From positions 1 through 62,777 of the forward strand of contig JBLHRR010000015.1 in NCBI GenBank assembly GCA_047626155.1: a stretch of 62,777 nt of DNA. The letters run 5' to 3'. Origin of the DNA: CALGLS01 sp047626155. Lineage in GTDB: Bacteria > Bacteroidota > Bacteroidia > Chitinophagales > Saprospiraceae. Shown here piece after piece: positions 8,213 through 16,461 of this stretch. Under the pieces are notes generated by a model that was not told the origin of the DNA, made no database searches, and worked only from the letters and a program-made list of their open reading frames with translations. Position 1 is the stretch's first letter, and each line of letters starts with the position of its first letter. The position numbers and the translations under genes were made by a program.

Positions 8213-9262
8213 ATGGATAACAAACATCAGGAAGTACAAGATTACTACGGTAAAGAATTAACAGGCACAGAAGACCTAAAGACCACAGCCTGTTGTACTT
8301 TAGTGGCACCACCTAAACATATTTTAGAGGCATTGGCAGAAGTTCACGATGAAGTGAAGGACAAATATTATGGCTGTGGACTGACCATTCCAAATGAATT
8401 GGAAGGCATGCGTATTTTGGATTTGGGCTCAGGGTCGGGGCGTGATTGCTTCATCGCCTCTAAACTAGTAGGTCAAAAAGGTTTTGTAGTTGGTGTAGAT
8501 ATGACAGAAGAGCAACTTGCCGTTGCAAATAAACACATCGAATATCACACCAAGGCCTTTGGTTATGATTATGCAAATGTCAAATTCCTAAAAGGGAATA
8601 TTGAAAAACTGGATGAACTGGATCTGGAACCAGGTAGCTTTGACCTCATCATTTCCAACTGTGTCATCAATCTGGCAACAGATAAGCAGAAAGTATTAGA
8701 CGATGTTTTTCAGTTGTTGAAACCCGGAGGAGAAATGTATTTTTCTGACGTCTATAGTGATCGCCGAATTTCTAAAGAATTGCAAAACGATCCAGTATTA
8801 TGGGGCGAATGTTTGAGCGGTGCCTTGTATTGGAACGACTTCTTGAAGACCGCAAAAAAGGCTGGGTTTACTGACCCGAGGACTACGGAGTCAAAGCCAA
8901 TAGCTGTTGAAAATGAGTTGTTAGAAGAAAAGTTAGGAGACATTAAATTCTTCTCTGTGACTTATCGTCTTTTTAAAATAGAAGGACTGGAAGACGATTG
9001 TGAGGATTATGGTCAGGCTTTGAAATACCAGGGTACAATAGCTAATAACAAACATAGTTTTGATTTGGACGATCATCATAATTTTCCAGCAGGCAAAGTA
9101 ATGCCGGTTTGTGGAAACACTTATTTAATGTTGAAGGCAACCAGATTTGCAGCGCATTTTGAGTTTTATGGTGATTTTGAAAACCACTATGGAATCTATG
9201 AAGGCTGTGGTGGAGCGATGCCGTTTTCTGTGAACGAAGGAGAGGAGGAGAGTTGTTGTTAA
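8213..9262 (+). CDS. arsM: Arsenite S-adenosylmethyltransferase-like protein (ArsM family)
   Basis: A 349-residue class I SAM-dependent methyltransferase. Motif I is DLGSGSGRD (70-78), the acidic residue after strand 2 is in GVDMTEE, and motif post-I/IV is FDLIISNC (143-150). Three cysteines fall where ArsM binds trivalent arsenic: Cys55 in KYYGCGL, Cys150 in SNCVIN and Cys200 in GECLSG. Cys27-Cys28 and a terminal Cys-Cys add further thiols. ArsM enzymes methylate As(III) to methylated, partly volatile species in the cytoplasm. No arsR or arsB lies next to it, and the ArsC-like phosphatase is 35 kb away, so this is a stand-alone gene. A related thiol or metalloid substrate cannot be excluded. 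Confidence 0.82.
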   Translation: MDNKHQEVQDYYGKELTGTEDLKTTACCTLVAPPKHILEALAEVHDEVKDKYYGCGLTIPNELEGMRILDLGSGSGRDCFIASKLVGQKGFVVGVDMTEEQLAVANKHIEYHTKAFGYDYANVKFLKGNIEKLDELDLEPGSFDLIISNCVINLATDKQKVLDDVFQLLKPGGEMYFSDVYSDRRISKELQNDPVLWGECLSGALYWNDFLKTAKKAGFTDPRTTESKPIAVENELLEEKLGDIKFFSVTYRLFKIEGLEDDCEDYGQALKYQGTIANNKHSFDLDDHHNFPAGKVMPVCGNTYLMLKATRFAAHFEFYGDFENHYGIYEGCGGAMPFSVNEGEEESCC

Positions 9263-9330
9263 GTTCGTATTTGTTTATCTAAGAATCGTATTTTCACTAC
9301 CTTTCGATTTTTATAAATAACAAAAACGAA

Positions 9331-10140
9331 ATGAATAATTTTTTTCAAGATATTTTATCTAACATTAATATATACTACGATCAATTTGTAGGTCTCCTCC
9401 CCCGACTCGGATTAGGCTTCTTGATCTTTTTTGTACTCTACCGCATAGCCATTCGTGTTAATACTTCTTTATATCATCAATTGAGCAAGCAGATGGATGA
9501 CCCTCTGCTTGCTCGGTTTTTGGCTCGGATTGCTAAAGTCATTATCATATTTACAGCCTTAATGGTCTTTATGAATATCGTAGGTCTAACGCATTTAGCT
9601 ACGGGTTTGATTACCGGGGCGAGTGTAAGTGCTATCGTTATTGGTTTTGCCTTTAAAGATATTGCTGAAAATTTTCTGGCGGGCATCATGCTGGCTTTTC
9701 ATCGACCATTCAGAATTGGGGATACGGTGGAGTTGACTGGGAACAAGGGTTCGGTAGTGTCGTTACATCTACGAACAACGCATATCAAAACGGCTGATGG
9801 CCGAGACATCTATATTCCAAATGCCAGCATCGTGAAAAACCCATTGGTCAATTATACGATTGATGGTTTCATTCGTCAGAACTTCACAGTTGGATTGAAT
9901 ACTGGTAGCGACGTGAATAAGGCTATTGAAATTATTGAAAAGGAACTGCTTACTGTACCAGGCATTATCAAAGAAGATAAGGCGGCACCAGCGGTGACCA
10001 TTAGTAAAGTGAATCCGAGCAACATTGAATTGGACATCTATTATTGGCTGGACACTTTTAATAAGGATTATAGCGGAAGACTGATTCGAACGGAGGCGAT
10101 TACAAAAACCCTAGATGCTTTGAAAGCAGCTGGTTATTAA
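9331..10140 (+). CDS. Small-conductance mechanosensitive channel, MscS family
   Basis: A 269-residue protein of the short MscS type. Three membrane segments are visible: ~20-42, ~67-87 and the pore-lining TM3 around 90-120 (TGASVSAIVIGFAFKD). The junction AENFLAGIMLAFHRPFRIGD that follows TM3 and enters the beta domain is the family signature. The remaining ~130 residues form the cytoplasmic vestibule. MscS opens under membrane tension and releases solutes during osmotic downshock. It follows arsM by 68 bp on the same strand. A TACCTTTC sequence at 9298-9305 resembles a -7 box, so it may have its own promoter. Confidence 0.92.
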   Translation: MNNFFQDILSNINIYYDQFVGLLPRLGLGFLIFFVLYRIAIRVNTSLYHQLSKQMDDPLLARFLARIAKVIIIFTALMVFMNIVGLTHLATGLITGASVSAIVIGFAFKDIAENFLAGIMLAFHRPFRIGDTVELTGNKGSVVSLHLRTTHIKTADGRDIYIPNASIVKNPLVNYTIDGFIRQNFTVGLNTGSDVNKAIEIIEKELLTVPGIIKEDKAAPAVTISKVNPSNIELDIYYWLDTFNKDYSGRLIRTEAITKTLDALKAAGY

Positions 10141-10352
10141 TTGCCAGGTAATGTGATGGAGTTGAAAAATTATAATGGAGTGGCGTTGGAGACGAAGTGA
10201 GCTATTTGATTAATTTGATTAATATAGTTGGCTAGTAACTTCTTAGCCTAGAAAGCCCTTGCTAATACCAATCAAAAGTTCTCCCAAAACCTTTCCTCTT
10301 ACTTCCCGTTTACAAGAAATAGACACCAAAACCATCATGACTCCAAAACCTA

Positions 10353-10392
10353 TTTCGTAGCGTCCTCGTAGCGCCGTTGCGGTTACCAAAAT
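10353..10392 (+). repeat. GTAGCG-rich intergenic repeat (copy 1)
   Basis: A short tract built from degenerate TCGTAGCG/GCGCCGTTGCGG units ending in GGTTACC. A similar tract ends in GGTTAACC at 34229-34265, and weaker traces lie at 11004-11035 and 1922-1960. It occupies the 285-bp gap before the cupin gene; the rest of that gap shows nothing else. Confidence 0.4.
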
Positions 10393-10425
10393 TTTCCATT
10401 TTAAAAAAATCACTACCTTTATTCC

Positions 10426-10920
10426 ATGAAACAGACCTCAAGAGCATTCGAAAAAATAGAACAAATCCTTACTGAAAAAGGCTTCCGTTTTGAGCGCACC
10501 GACTTCAACCGACCCTGGGGTGGTTTCTTCGTCATCGAAGAAGAGCAGGCGGCTCTATTTATAGAAACCTATTATCCAGAAGCAGACGCCGATGCGCTTA
10601 CCAAAGGCGGACGAGTCAGTCCTAAAATATTAGTGGTTCATTCTGGCAAAAGACTATCTTGGCAATACCACCACCGTCGTTCCGAAGTGTGGAAACTTAT
10701 TGAAGGCGAAGCCGGTCTCTTCCGCAGCGACACCGATGAACAAGGCGATCTTCATATGATGACCATCGGCGAAAAAGTAACACTCCAACAAGGAGAACGT
10801 CACCGCTTAATAGGTGGAAAAGAAATAGGAATCATCGCAGAAATTTGGCAGCACACGGATCCTAATAATCTCTCTGATGAATCTGATATCGTTCGTTTGC
10901 AGGATGATTTTGGAAGGTGA
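10426..10920 (+). CDS. Cupin protein resembling the C-terminal domain of type II mannose-6-phosphate isomerase
   Basis: A 164-residue single-domain cupin. The segment SGKRLSWQYHHRRSEVWKLI carries the first cupin motif (His-His, Glu), and QGERHRL carries the second. The end (DESDIVRLQDDFGR) is nearly identical in pattern to the EDDIVRLEDRYGR end of type II phosphomannose isomerases such as the ManC C-terminal domain. It may therefore isomerise mannose-6-phosphate or a related sugar phosphate. The usual N-terminal guanylyltransferase is absent, so it is a stand-alone isomerase-like cupin. A TACCTTTA sequence a few bases before the ATG is a weak promoter candidate. Confidence 0.75.
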   Translation: MKQTSRAFEKIEQILTEKGFRFERTDFNRPWGGFFVIEEEQAALFIETYYPEADADALTKGGRVSPKILVVHSGKRLSWQYHHRRSEVWKLIEGEAGLFRSDTDEQGDLHMMTIGEKVTLQQGERHRLIGGKEIGIIAEIWQHTDPNNLSDESDIVRLQDDFGR

Positions 10921-11154
10921 TCGCAAATACATGATCATAAAACTTAGCTCCTATAACTTATGCTTACCGCAAAGAAGTTGGGAAGGTATTCTCTAAAAAA
11001 CCAACGTTGCGAATCTTTGCGCCGTTGCGTATTTGGGGTGAAAAAAAAAACACATTTAGCGGAACGGCAAACATACGATATACCTCCAAACAAATCATTT
11101 AGTAATAGATTATATGCTGAATTTTTTTGTTGTTACTTACTACCAAAACATACT

Positions 11155-12354
11155 ATGTCAAAACCACAAACCATCGCCATAAAACTTAAACCCGCTGCGG
11201 AGCGAATGGTCAAAAAAGGCCACCCTTGGATTTTTGAAGGAGCGATCACAAAACAAAGTGCAGACGGAACTGCAGACGACCTAGCCATCATCTACGATCA
11301 AAAGAAAAATAAATTTCTGGCCATCGGATTTTACGATCCCTACTCCCCTATTCGCATCAAAATTCTACAAGCGCATCAGCCTGCAAAAATAAATGCAGAA
11401 TGGTTTACTGAGAAAATTAAAGCGGCTTTCGCCAAACGAAAACCATTGTTGGAAACAGACACCAATAGTTATCGATTGATCTACGGAGAGAACGATGGTT
11501 TGCCGGGATTGATCTGCGATGTCTACGATAATGTTTTAGTTGTAAAATTGTATGCACATTATTGGATTTCTAAATTGGATGAAGTAATGCCTGCCCTATT
11601 GGAAGTCAGTGAGGCAGATACGGTCGTTTTAAGATTAAGCCGTTTGCTGCAGCAACAAGGAGATTTAAAAGGTTATGAAAATGGACAAGTTATTCATGGG
11701 ACGCTAGAAGATGAAGTCGTCGTCTTTCGGGAACATGGACTTTTGTTTTCTGCCAATGTCATCAAAGGACATAAAACCGGCTCTTTCCTCGATCATCGGC
11801 ATAATAGAAAAAGAGTTGGCGAACTTGCAAATGGAAAAGTAGTGTTAGATGTATTTGCCTATGCCGGCGGGTTTTCTGTACACGCCCTTGCTGGAGGGGC
11901 AACTGAAGTAACGAGTCTCGATATAAGCGCTCAGGCACTCAAAATGGCAGAGGGAAATGTAGCTTTAAATAAACTTACCAATGGCCATAAAACAATGGCC
12001 GTTGATGCTTTTGAAGGATTGGCCAAATTGCAGGGGGCAGAAAAACAGTTTGATCTGATTGTTATTGATCCACCCTCTTTTGCTAAGCAAGCGAGTGAAG
12101 TAGCTGTTGCTGAAAATCAATATAAGCGACTGGCGCTATTAGGCGCTGGACTGGTGAAGAAAAACGGAATTTTATTGTTAGCCTCTTGTTCTTCCCGAAT
12201 ACTAGCGGAAGATTTTTATACTTTCATGACCGAGGTACTTACCGAAAATGGGTATCGTTTTGAAGTGTTGGAAAAGACACAACACGATGTGGATCATCCG
12301 ATTGGGTTTAAGGAAGGAGCTTATTTGAAGAGTTTGTATTTGAGAATGTTATAA
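11155..12354 (+). CDS. rlmI: Class I SAM-dependent rRNA (cytosine-C5) methyltransferase, RlmI-like, with PUA domain
   Basis: The start is set at the ATG at 11155, giving 399 residues, close to the RlmI length. An in-frame extension to 10960 is unlike the family and is rejected. An N-terminal PUA domain (AAERMVKKGHPWIFEGAI) is followed by the RlmI/RlmK catalytic region: motif I VLDVFAYAGGFSVHAL, motif IV DLIVIDPPSFAKQ, and the catalytic cysteine in LLASCSSRI. RlmI makes m5C1962 in 23S rRNA of E. coli; whether this one has exactly that target is inferred from family. It is transcribed rightward, probably alone or with the 12460 gene. Confidence 0.88.
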   Translation: MSKPQTIAIKLKPAAERMVKKGHPWIFEGAITKQSADGTADDLAIIYDQKKNKFLAIGFYDPYSPIRIKILQAHQPAKINAEWFTEKIKAAFAKRKPLLETDTNSYRLIYGENDGLPGLICDVYDNVLVVKLYAHYWISKLDEVMPALLEVSEADTVVLRLSRLLQQQGDLKGYENGQVIHGTLEDEVVVFREHGLLFSANVIKGHKTGSFLDHRHNRKRVGELANGKVVLDVFAYAGGFSVHALAGGATEVTSLDISAQALKMAEGNVALNKLTNGHKTMAVDAFEGLAKLQGAEKQFDLIVIDPPSFAKQASEVAVAENQYKRLALLGAGLVKKNGILLLASCSSRILAEDFYTFMTEVLTENGYRFEVLEKTQHDVDHPIGFKEGAYLKSLYLRML

Positions 12355-12459
12355 GAAGGGGTAATGTTATATGGTACTCTGTTTATACCCGAGGTTCTAG
12401 AAGTTCGTTACAGCTACTCTTATATCGTGAAGTTGCAAAAGAATAATAAAACAATAAGA

Positions 12460-13407
12460 ATGCAAAGAATAGTCGTTATGGTTTTGATTCTATTTTCCAT
12501 CAATACAAAAGGAACATGTCAAGGTCAAGGTGAAAAGATAAATGAATGGATACCTAAGATCATAGAATATAGAAGCTACCTCTTAAGGCGAAATCCAAAT
12601 GCTACAATAGAGCTAAAGGAATTAATAAATAAATGGGATTCCCTTAATACAACAGAAGAGGAAAGAATTAAAATGACATTCAATATTTTGACGGCAAATG
12701 AAATTTATGGGTATAAATTCAAGAGCGTTAAGAAAAAAGCATTGAAACATGATCCAGAATCAAAAATAGCAAAGGCTTTAACAGAGCAAGATCTTTTAGT
12801 TATAAAACGAAATTCAGAATTGCTAGACATGATTCATCTTGGATTGTTAAAATCAAAATACCCTTTTAACATTGACGGAAAAACCAATTTGTTTAAAGAA
12901 ATTGAATCCTGTGAATTTATAAGTACGGATAGAATTGCAGAAATTGGATGTGGTGCAGGGGCATATGGAATGCTACTAAACAAAATAGAGCCAACAATAA
13001 AACTGTATTTAAATGAGCTAAAACCATCATTTCTTGAGTACCTAAGATTAAGCTTGGAGAAAAGTGAAAGGGTCTTCGATTTCAGCAATATTAATTTGGT
13101 AAAAGGAAGTAGGAAATCAACTAACTTGGAAAATCTTAATCTTGATAAAATAATTATTAGGAACACCTTTCACCATTTTGGGAAGAAAGAGGAAATGTTG
13201 GAGTCGATATCAAAATCACTGAAAGAAGAGGGTGTATTATACGTCTTAGAGTCAACAATAGAATTAAACAAAGATGGCGATATATGTGATCAGGCTATGG
13301 ATAAAGATCGTGTTATTTCAATAATAGAGCAAAGTGATTTCAAATTTGTATCGGAAGTTGAGTTAGGAGAGAGTGTTTTGTTGAAGTTTTTGAAAGGTTC
13401 AAATTGA
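12460..13407 (+). CDS. Methyltransferase-fold protein with N-terminal signal peptide, function unknown
   Basis: The preferred start is the ATG at 12460 (315 aa), because it is followed by a signal-peptide-like segment (MQRIVVMVLILFSIN, then a polar TKGTCQGQGEK). An in-frame start at 12364 would put 32 polar residues before that segment. The C-terminal half is a class I methyltransferase fold: RIAEIGCGAGAYGMLL (motif I), LYLNELKPSF, an acidic loop, IIIRNTFHHFGKKEEML (motif IV region) and LKEEGVLYVLEST. Export of a SAM enzyme is odd, so either the leader is a membrane anchor or the start is further inside. The gene is clearly AT-richer than its neighbours, which suggests recent acquisition. No substrate can be named. 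Confidence 0.6.
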   Translation: MQRIVVMVLILFSINTKGTCQGQGEKINEWIPKIIEYRSYLLRRNPNATIELKELINKWDSLNTTEEERIKMTFNILTANEIYGYKFKSVKKKALKHDPESKIAKALTEQDLLVIKRNSELLDMIHLGLLKSKYPFNIDGKTNLFKEIESCEFISTDRIAEIGCGAGAYGMLLNKIEPTIKLYLNELKPSFLEYLRLSLEKSERVFDFSNINLVKGSRKSTNLENLNLDKIIIRNTFHHFGKKEEMLESISKSLKEEGVLYVLESTIELNKDGDICDQAMDKDRVISIIEQSDFKFVSEVELGESVLLKFLKGSN

Positions 13408-13437
13408 TTTTTGTCGCGTAATCAATTTCAAGAATAA

Positions 13438-13605
13438 ATTACGAATCAGCAAACTCCGCCCAAGCATTGGACTGAAGAAAAAATACTCAAGTACTGCGAG
13501 GAAGCAAAGTTGATTTCAGAATCTTTAAAAGGGAAGAATACTTACCTTAATCATCGGTTGGATCGGAAAGTTGAGGAGTACGAGAATAATATGAATAAAT
13601 CATAA
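13438..13605 (+). pseudogene. Possible gene remnant overlapping the 3' end of lgt
   Basis: A 55-codon open stretch without a usable start codon reads like genuine coding sequence (TPPKHWTEEKILKYCEEAK, then LISESLKGKNTYL). Its last 59 bp run antisense over the end of lgt. It could be the tail of a gene whose front is lost. The family is not recognised, and chance cannot be excluded. Confidence 0.22.
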
Positions 13606-14395
13606 ACCCCACCCCTATCAACACAAAAGGCAAACTCAACCACTGCCCCATATTCAAACTCATCCCCGCTTCAAAACCAACCTGATCAATCTTAAAAAAT
13701 TCCAGGAAAAACCGACTCGAAAAAAGCAAAGCCAGAAACAGACCAAATACGAAGCCAGTCCTCCCTTTCGCTTGATTCTGCTTTCTAGCTACCCGACTAT
13801 ACACCCACCAGAGTATAAAAAATAACAATAGATACACAACTGCTTCATACAACTGCGCGGGATGCCGAGCTATCAGATTCACTCGAGCGAAAACCACTGA
13901 AAATGGCCCATCATACGCCTTACCCAAAATTTCCGAATTCATAAAATTACCAAGTCGAATAAAAGCGCCTGTCAAAGGAATGGCCACCGCTAATTTATCT
14001 AAGATGGGAAGCAGTGCCCGTTTTGTTTTCCAAGTAAAAACCAACAAACCGGCCAAAACACCTATGGCTCCACCGTGGCTCGCCAATCCTTGGAATCCTA
14101 TAAATTCAATTCCATCTGTTCCTATGGAAATCGGTAAAATCATTTCTAGCGGATGCGCCAAAAAGTACTCCGGTTCGTAAAATAAGCAATGTCCCAGACG
14201 AGCCCCTACCAACGTTCCCACAATAATATGAATCAACAAAGATTCTAAGTGATCGGTCGACAAACCTTCCTTTCGATGCTGATGCCAGACCCATAAAAAC
14301 CCCAGAGCAAAGCCAGTAACAAATAATAAACCGTAATACCTTACAGAGAATACTCCAAATAAATTGAAGAACTCCGGATCGCAATTCCAGATCAT
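13547..14395 (-). CDS. lgt: Prolipoprotein diacylglyceryl transferase (Lgt)
   Basis: A 282-residue polytopic membrane protein with about seven hydrophobic segments. The Lgt signature is present as RLGNFMNSEILG (147-158), together with SHGGAIG (His107) and HPAQLYE (178-184), all conserved around the active site. Lgt moves diacylglyceryl from phosphatidylglycerol to the lipobox cysteine of prelipoproteins, the first step of lipoprotein maturation. Its natural clients include proteins like the GH13 lipoprotein at 22875-24392. It lies 26 bp downstream of the small membrane protein and sigma factor genes on the same strand and may be read through from them. Confidence 0.95.
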   Translation of the reverse strand: MIWNCDPEFFNLFGVFSVRYYGLLFVTGFALGFLWVWHQHRKEGLSTDHLESLLIHIIVGTLVGARLGHCLFYEPEYFLAHPLEMILPISIGTDGIEFIGFQGLASHGGAIGVLAGLLVFTWKTKRALLPILDKLAVAIPLTGAFIRLGNFMNSEILGKAYDGPFSVVFARVNLIARHPAQLYEAVVYLLLFFILWWVYSRVARKQNQAKGRTGFVFGLFLALLFSSRFFLEFFKIDQVGFEAGMSLNMGQWLSLPFVLIGVGFMIYSYYSRTPQLSDPTDD

Positions 14396-14421
14396 AGATT
14401 GGTGAATTTAGTAATAGATTT

Positions 14422-14619
14422 CTATCCTCCTTGACAACAGGTCATCAAAAACAGCAGTACGAAAATGCCAACACTCCAAGACCTCTTTGCAAAAGAATTG
14501 TTAGAGTTGACCGTTTCTTCTTCCAAATCTAATATGGCGAGGATTTCCGCACTTGGAATACCTTCTATTTTTTGCTGGCATTGATACATACGCCAGGCAG
14601 GTTTTAATCTATCCAGCAT
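14422..14619 (-). CDS. Small single-pass membrane protein overlapping a sigma factor gene (possible anti-sigma factor)
   Basis: A 65-residue protein whose start overlaps the last 11 bp of the upstream ECF sigma gene, so translation is probably coupled. Residues 1-45 are polar and charged (MLDRLKPAWRMYQCQQ, then ILAILDLEEE). Residues ~46-62 form one hydrophobic helix (WSVGIFVLLFLMTC). A cytosolic N-terminus plus one membrane helix, encoded directly after an ECF sigma factor, is the layout of a short anti-sigma factor. No zinc-binding anti-sigma HxxxCxxC motif is visible, so the role is inferred from position only. Confidence 0.6.
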   Translation of the reverse strand: MLDRLKPAWRMYQCQQKIEGIPSAEILAILDLEEETVNSNNSFAKRSWSVGIFVLLFLMTCCQGG

Positions 14620-15163
14620 ACATCAAGGTTTGATAATGGTTCTTTAATTTTGTTTTAATACGATGAAGGCGCGTGCTGACATTCGTTTGAGAAGTCAGCA
14701 GAATACTGGCAATTTCCTTATTTTTATACCCTTCCAGAAAAAGAATGACCACGGCTTTCTCTTCATCATTCAGCCATTCTATTATTTGTAACAATAGTTG
14801 CACGTCATCATCTGTAGGAAAACCAGGGTCTTCATCCGAAAAGTTGACATCTGTTAATTCGGCTTCCTCAATCCGCCGGTTCTCCTTCCGTTTTTTTGCC
14901 AGCAACACATTTAGGCTCACCTTATACATCCAGGTCCCGATTTGGGATTCGCCTCTAAACGACGGCCAGGCCTTCCAAAGTTGTAATATCACATCCTGTC
15001 GCGCATCTTTTTGATCTTCCTTTCGGGCATAGTAAAGACTACAAAGGCTGTTGATAATGCCCGTATTTTGCGCTATGACTTTTAAGAAATCTGATTTCTG
15101 ACTTTTTTGCATGACTCTGTTTATAGCTTTGATAGTTGATATATGATCAACTATCTCATTCAA
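14609..15163 (-). CDS. ECF-type RNA polymerase sigma factor
   Basis: Up to 184 residues. Region 2 is visible as ARQDVILQLWKAWPSFRG with GTWMYKVSLNVLLAKKRK, the usual core-binding and -10-recognition helices. Region 4 is a helix-turn-helix (AVVILFLEGYKNKEIASIL, then TSQTNVSTRLHRIKTKLK). Two starts are possible: 15163 (184 aa) or the ATG at 15110-15112 (167 aa). The second would leave a perfect 10-bp inverted repeat (15131-15155) 18 bp upstream as a potential operator. The gene heads a short minus-strand cluster with the 65-residue membrane protein and lgt. Target genes are unknown. Confidence 0.88.
   Translation of the reverse strand: MNEIVDHISTIKAINRVMQKSQKSDFLKVIAQNTGIINSLCSLYYARKEDQKDARQDVILQLWKAWPSFRGESQIGTWMYKVSLNVLLAKKRKENRRIEEAELTDVNFSDEDPGFPTDDDVQLLLQIIEWLNDEEKAVVILFLEGYKNKEIASILLTSQTNVSTRLHRIKTKLKNHYQTLMYAG
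15131..15155. promoter_or_regulatory. Perfect inverted repeat at the sigma factor start
   Basis: GATAGTTGAT (15131-15140) is repeated in reverse complement at 15146-15155 with a 5-bp spacer. It lies between the two possible start codons of the ECF sigma gene. If the shorter start is used, it would be well placed as an operator or a 5' hairpin. Confidence 0.4.
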
Positions 15164-15240
15164 CTCACTTATATAAAGGTTAGTATCCCAAAAGTAGAAA
15201 AGGTCACAGGGATGATGGGAATTTTACGAAAACCTCTAAT

Positions 15241-15258
15241 CCCATCATATATGATGGG
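15241..15258. repeat. 18-bp perfect palindrome between the sigma and KilA-N genes
   Basis: CCCATCATATATGATGGG is a perfect palindrome. Degenerate half-sites flank it (GATGATGGGA near 15203 and CTGATGGGAT near 15272). Seventeen of its 18 bases recur at 15974-15990 inside the KilA-N gene. Confidence 0.5.
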
Positions 15259-15331
15259 ATTAGAATAACGGCTGATGGGATTAAAAATAACTACTCAAGC
15301 CCCACCAATCAAGTCACTAATCAACCAAAAA

Positions 15332-16192
15332 TCACCTCTTCAACTTCTTCTGCCTATCAATCCGATCCGTAAGATCTTGAATAGATTTCTTCTTAGTAAG
15401 AATTGCCCGCCAATCAGAAGTAGCTTCCGTCAAAAGGTCAAATCGTTGTTCTTTATCACATCCCCATTTCAGTAATCTTTCGTTCAAGGCCTGGAGCGCA
15501 GACAAAATCAGCAATTCTCTAGCCGATGCATAATCCCGCATATTTTCTCCGGGTTTCGCCTTGGGGTGTTCTTTTCGCCATTGCTCCGCAGAGCTGCCAA
15601 AAAGGATTTGATTAATCATGTCTACTTCTGAAGCGAAGTAAATCCCTTCTTTTTTAGTGCCTCTGATATTAGCAGGAATTTGCTCTCTAATCCCCTCGCT
15701 CAACAACGGAAAAGTACCCTTTGTCATTAGGCGGGTAATTTCGTACGGTTCTCCAAGTCGCTTGTACTTTTCTTTGACAAGCATATCAAAGCCTTGGATC
15801 AGGCTGAGCTTAAAACTGGCACTTACTGCAGCACAAAACTCATAGGCAATATCTCTGTGTGCATAGGTGCCACCATACCTTCCCGCTTTTGATTCAATGC
15901 CGATCGCCCCCGTTCCCTCAACCCACTTCTTTGAAGTCATTACATTACCGATCTTTCCAGCTTGTTTTCTAAACCCATCATATATGATGGTATTAAAATT
16001 TTCACTATTGTACATCATTTCCCACTCATACATGAAATCCATCGTGTCTCCATTTCTAAGCCAATTGGAGAGTACTATATCGGTTCTTGGGTCTACTTTT
16101 CGAGCGATATCCGTCAGACAGATATAGTCGTTATCTTCCCGGACTCTAATTACTAAACCATCAACCTCGAGGTTCTTTTTTGAATGTGCCAT
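15332..16192 (-). CDS. KilA-N domain-containing protein
   Basis: A 286-residue protein whose first ~115 residues match the KilA-N pattern: DNDYICLTDIARKVDP, then VLSNWLRNGDTMDFMYEWE and IIYDGFRKQAGKIGNV. The domain is a DNA-binding fold common in large DNA viruses, phages and phage-derived bacterial genes. The middle (GTYAHRDIAYEFCAAVS and on) continues the conserved KilA-N extension. The C-terminal ~130 residues are helical and end in a basic tail. There are no other phage genes nearby, so this is a stray cargo gene, a defence-related gene or a remnant of a mobile element. An 18-bp palindrome lies 74 bp after its stop, and a near-identical copy lies in its own coding sequence. Confidence 0.88.
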   Translation of the reverse strand: MAHSKKNLEVDGLVIRVREDNDYICLTDIARKVDPRTDIVLSNWLRNGDTMDFMYEWEMMYNSENFNTIIYDGFRKQAGKIGNVMTSKKWVEGTGAIGIESKAGRYGGTYAHRDIAYEFCAAVSASFKLSLIQGFDMLVKEKYKRLGEPYEITRLMTKGTFPLLSEGIREQIPANIRGTKKEGIYFASEVDMINQILFGSSAEQWRKEHPKAKPGENMRDYASARELLILSALQALNERLLKWGCDKEQRFDLLTEATSDWRAILTKKKSIQDLTDRIDRQKKLKR

Positions 16193-16421
16193 AGTATTGT
16201 TTTTTGCAATAGCGCTTATGACTGAAGGCTTGATTTCTATCCTAATTCTTTAGTCATGAACTCTAATTAGCAAAGGTACTGCTTTATTTTAAACCAGATC
16301 TGCCTTGCTGCGTTCAGATTACTTACCTTCTTTGAAAACCTTATTGAGGAACTAACTATAGGACGAACAGAGAATCCCCCACTAAAAAGGCGGACAGGTT
16401 CGTCAAAGAGTCATTTTTTAT

Positions 16422-16429
16422 TACTTTTG
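16422..16429 (+). promoter_or_regulatory. Putative -7 box of the bestrophin gene (TACTTTTG)
   Basis: TACTTTTG fits TAnnTTTG and lies 32 bp before the start codon. Just upstream, GTTCGTCAAAGAGTCATTTT (about 16398-16417) matches the gene-proximal arm of the 120-bp palindromic family 1 elements, so this promoter may carry a truncated copy. Confidence 0.45.
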
Positions 16430-16461
16430 AACCATTTCAAAATTAACACTAATCAAAACCA

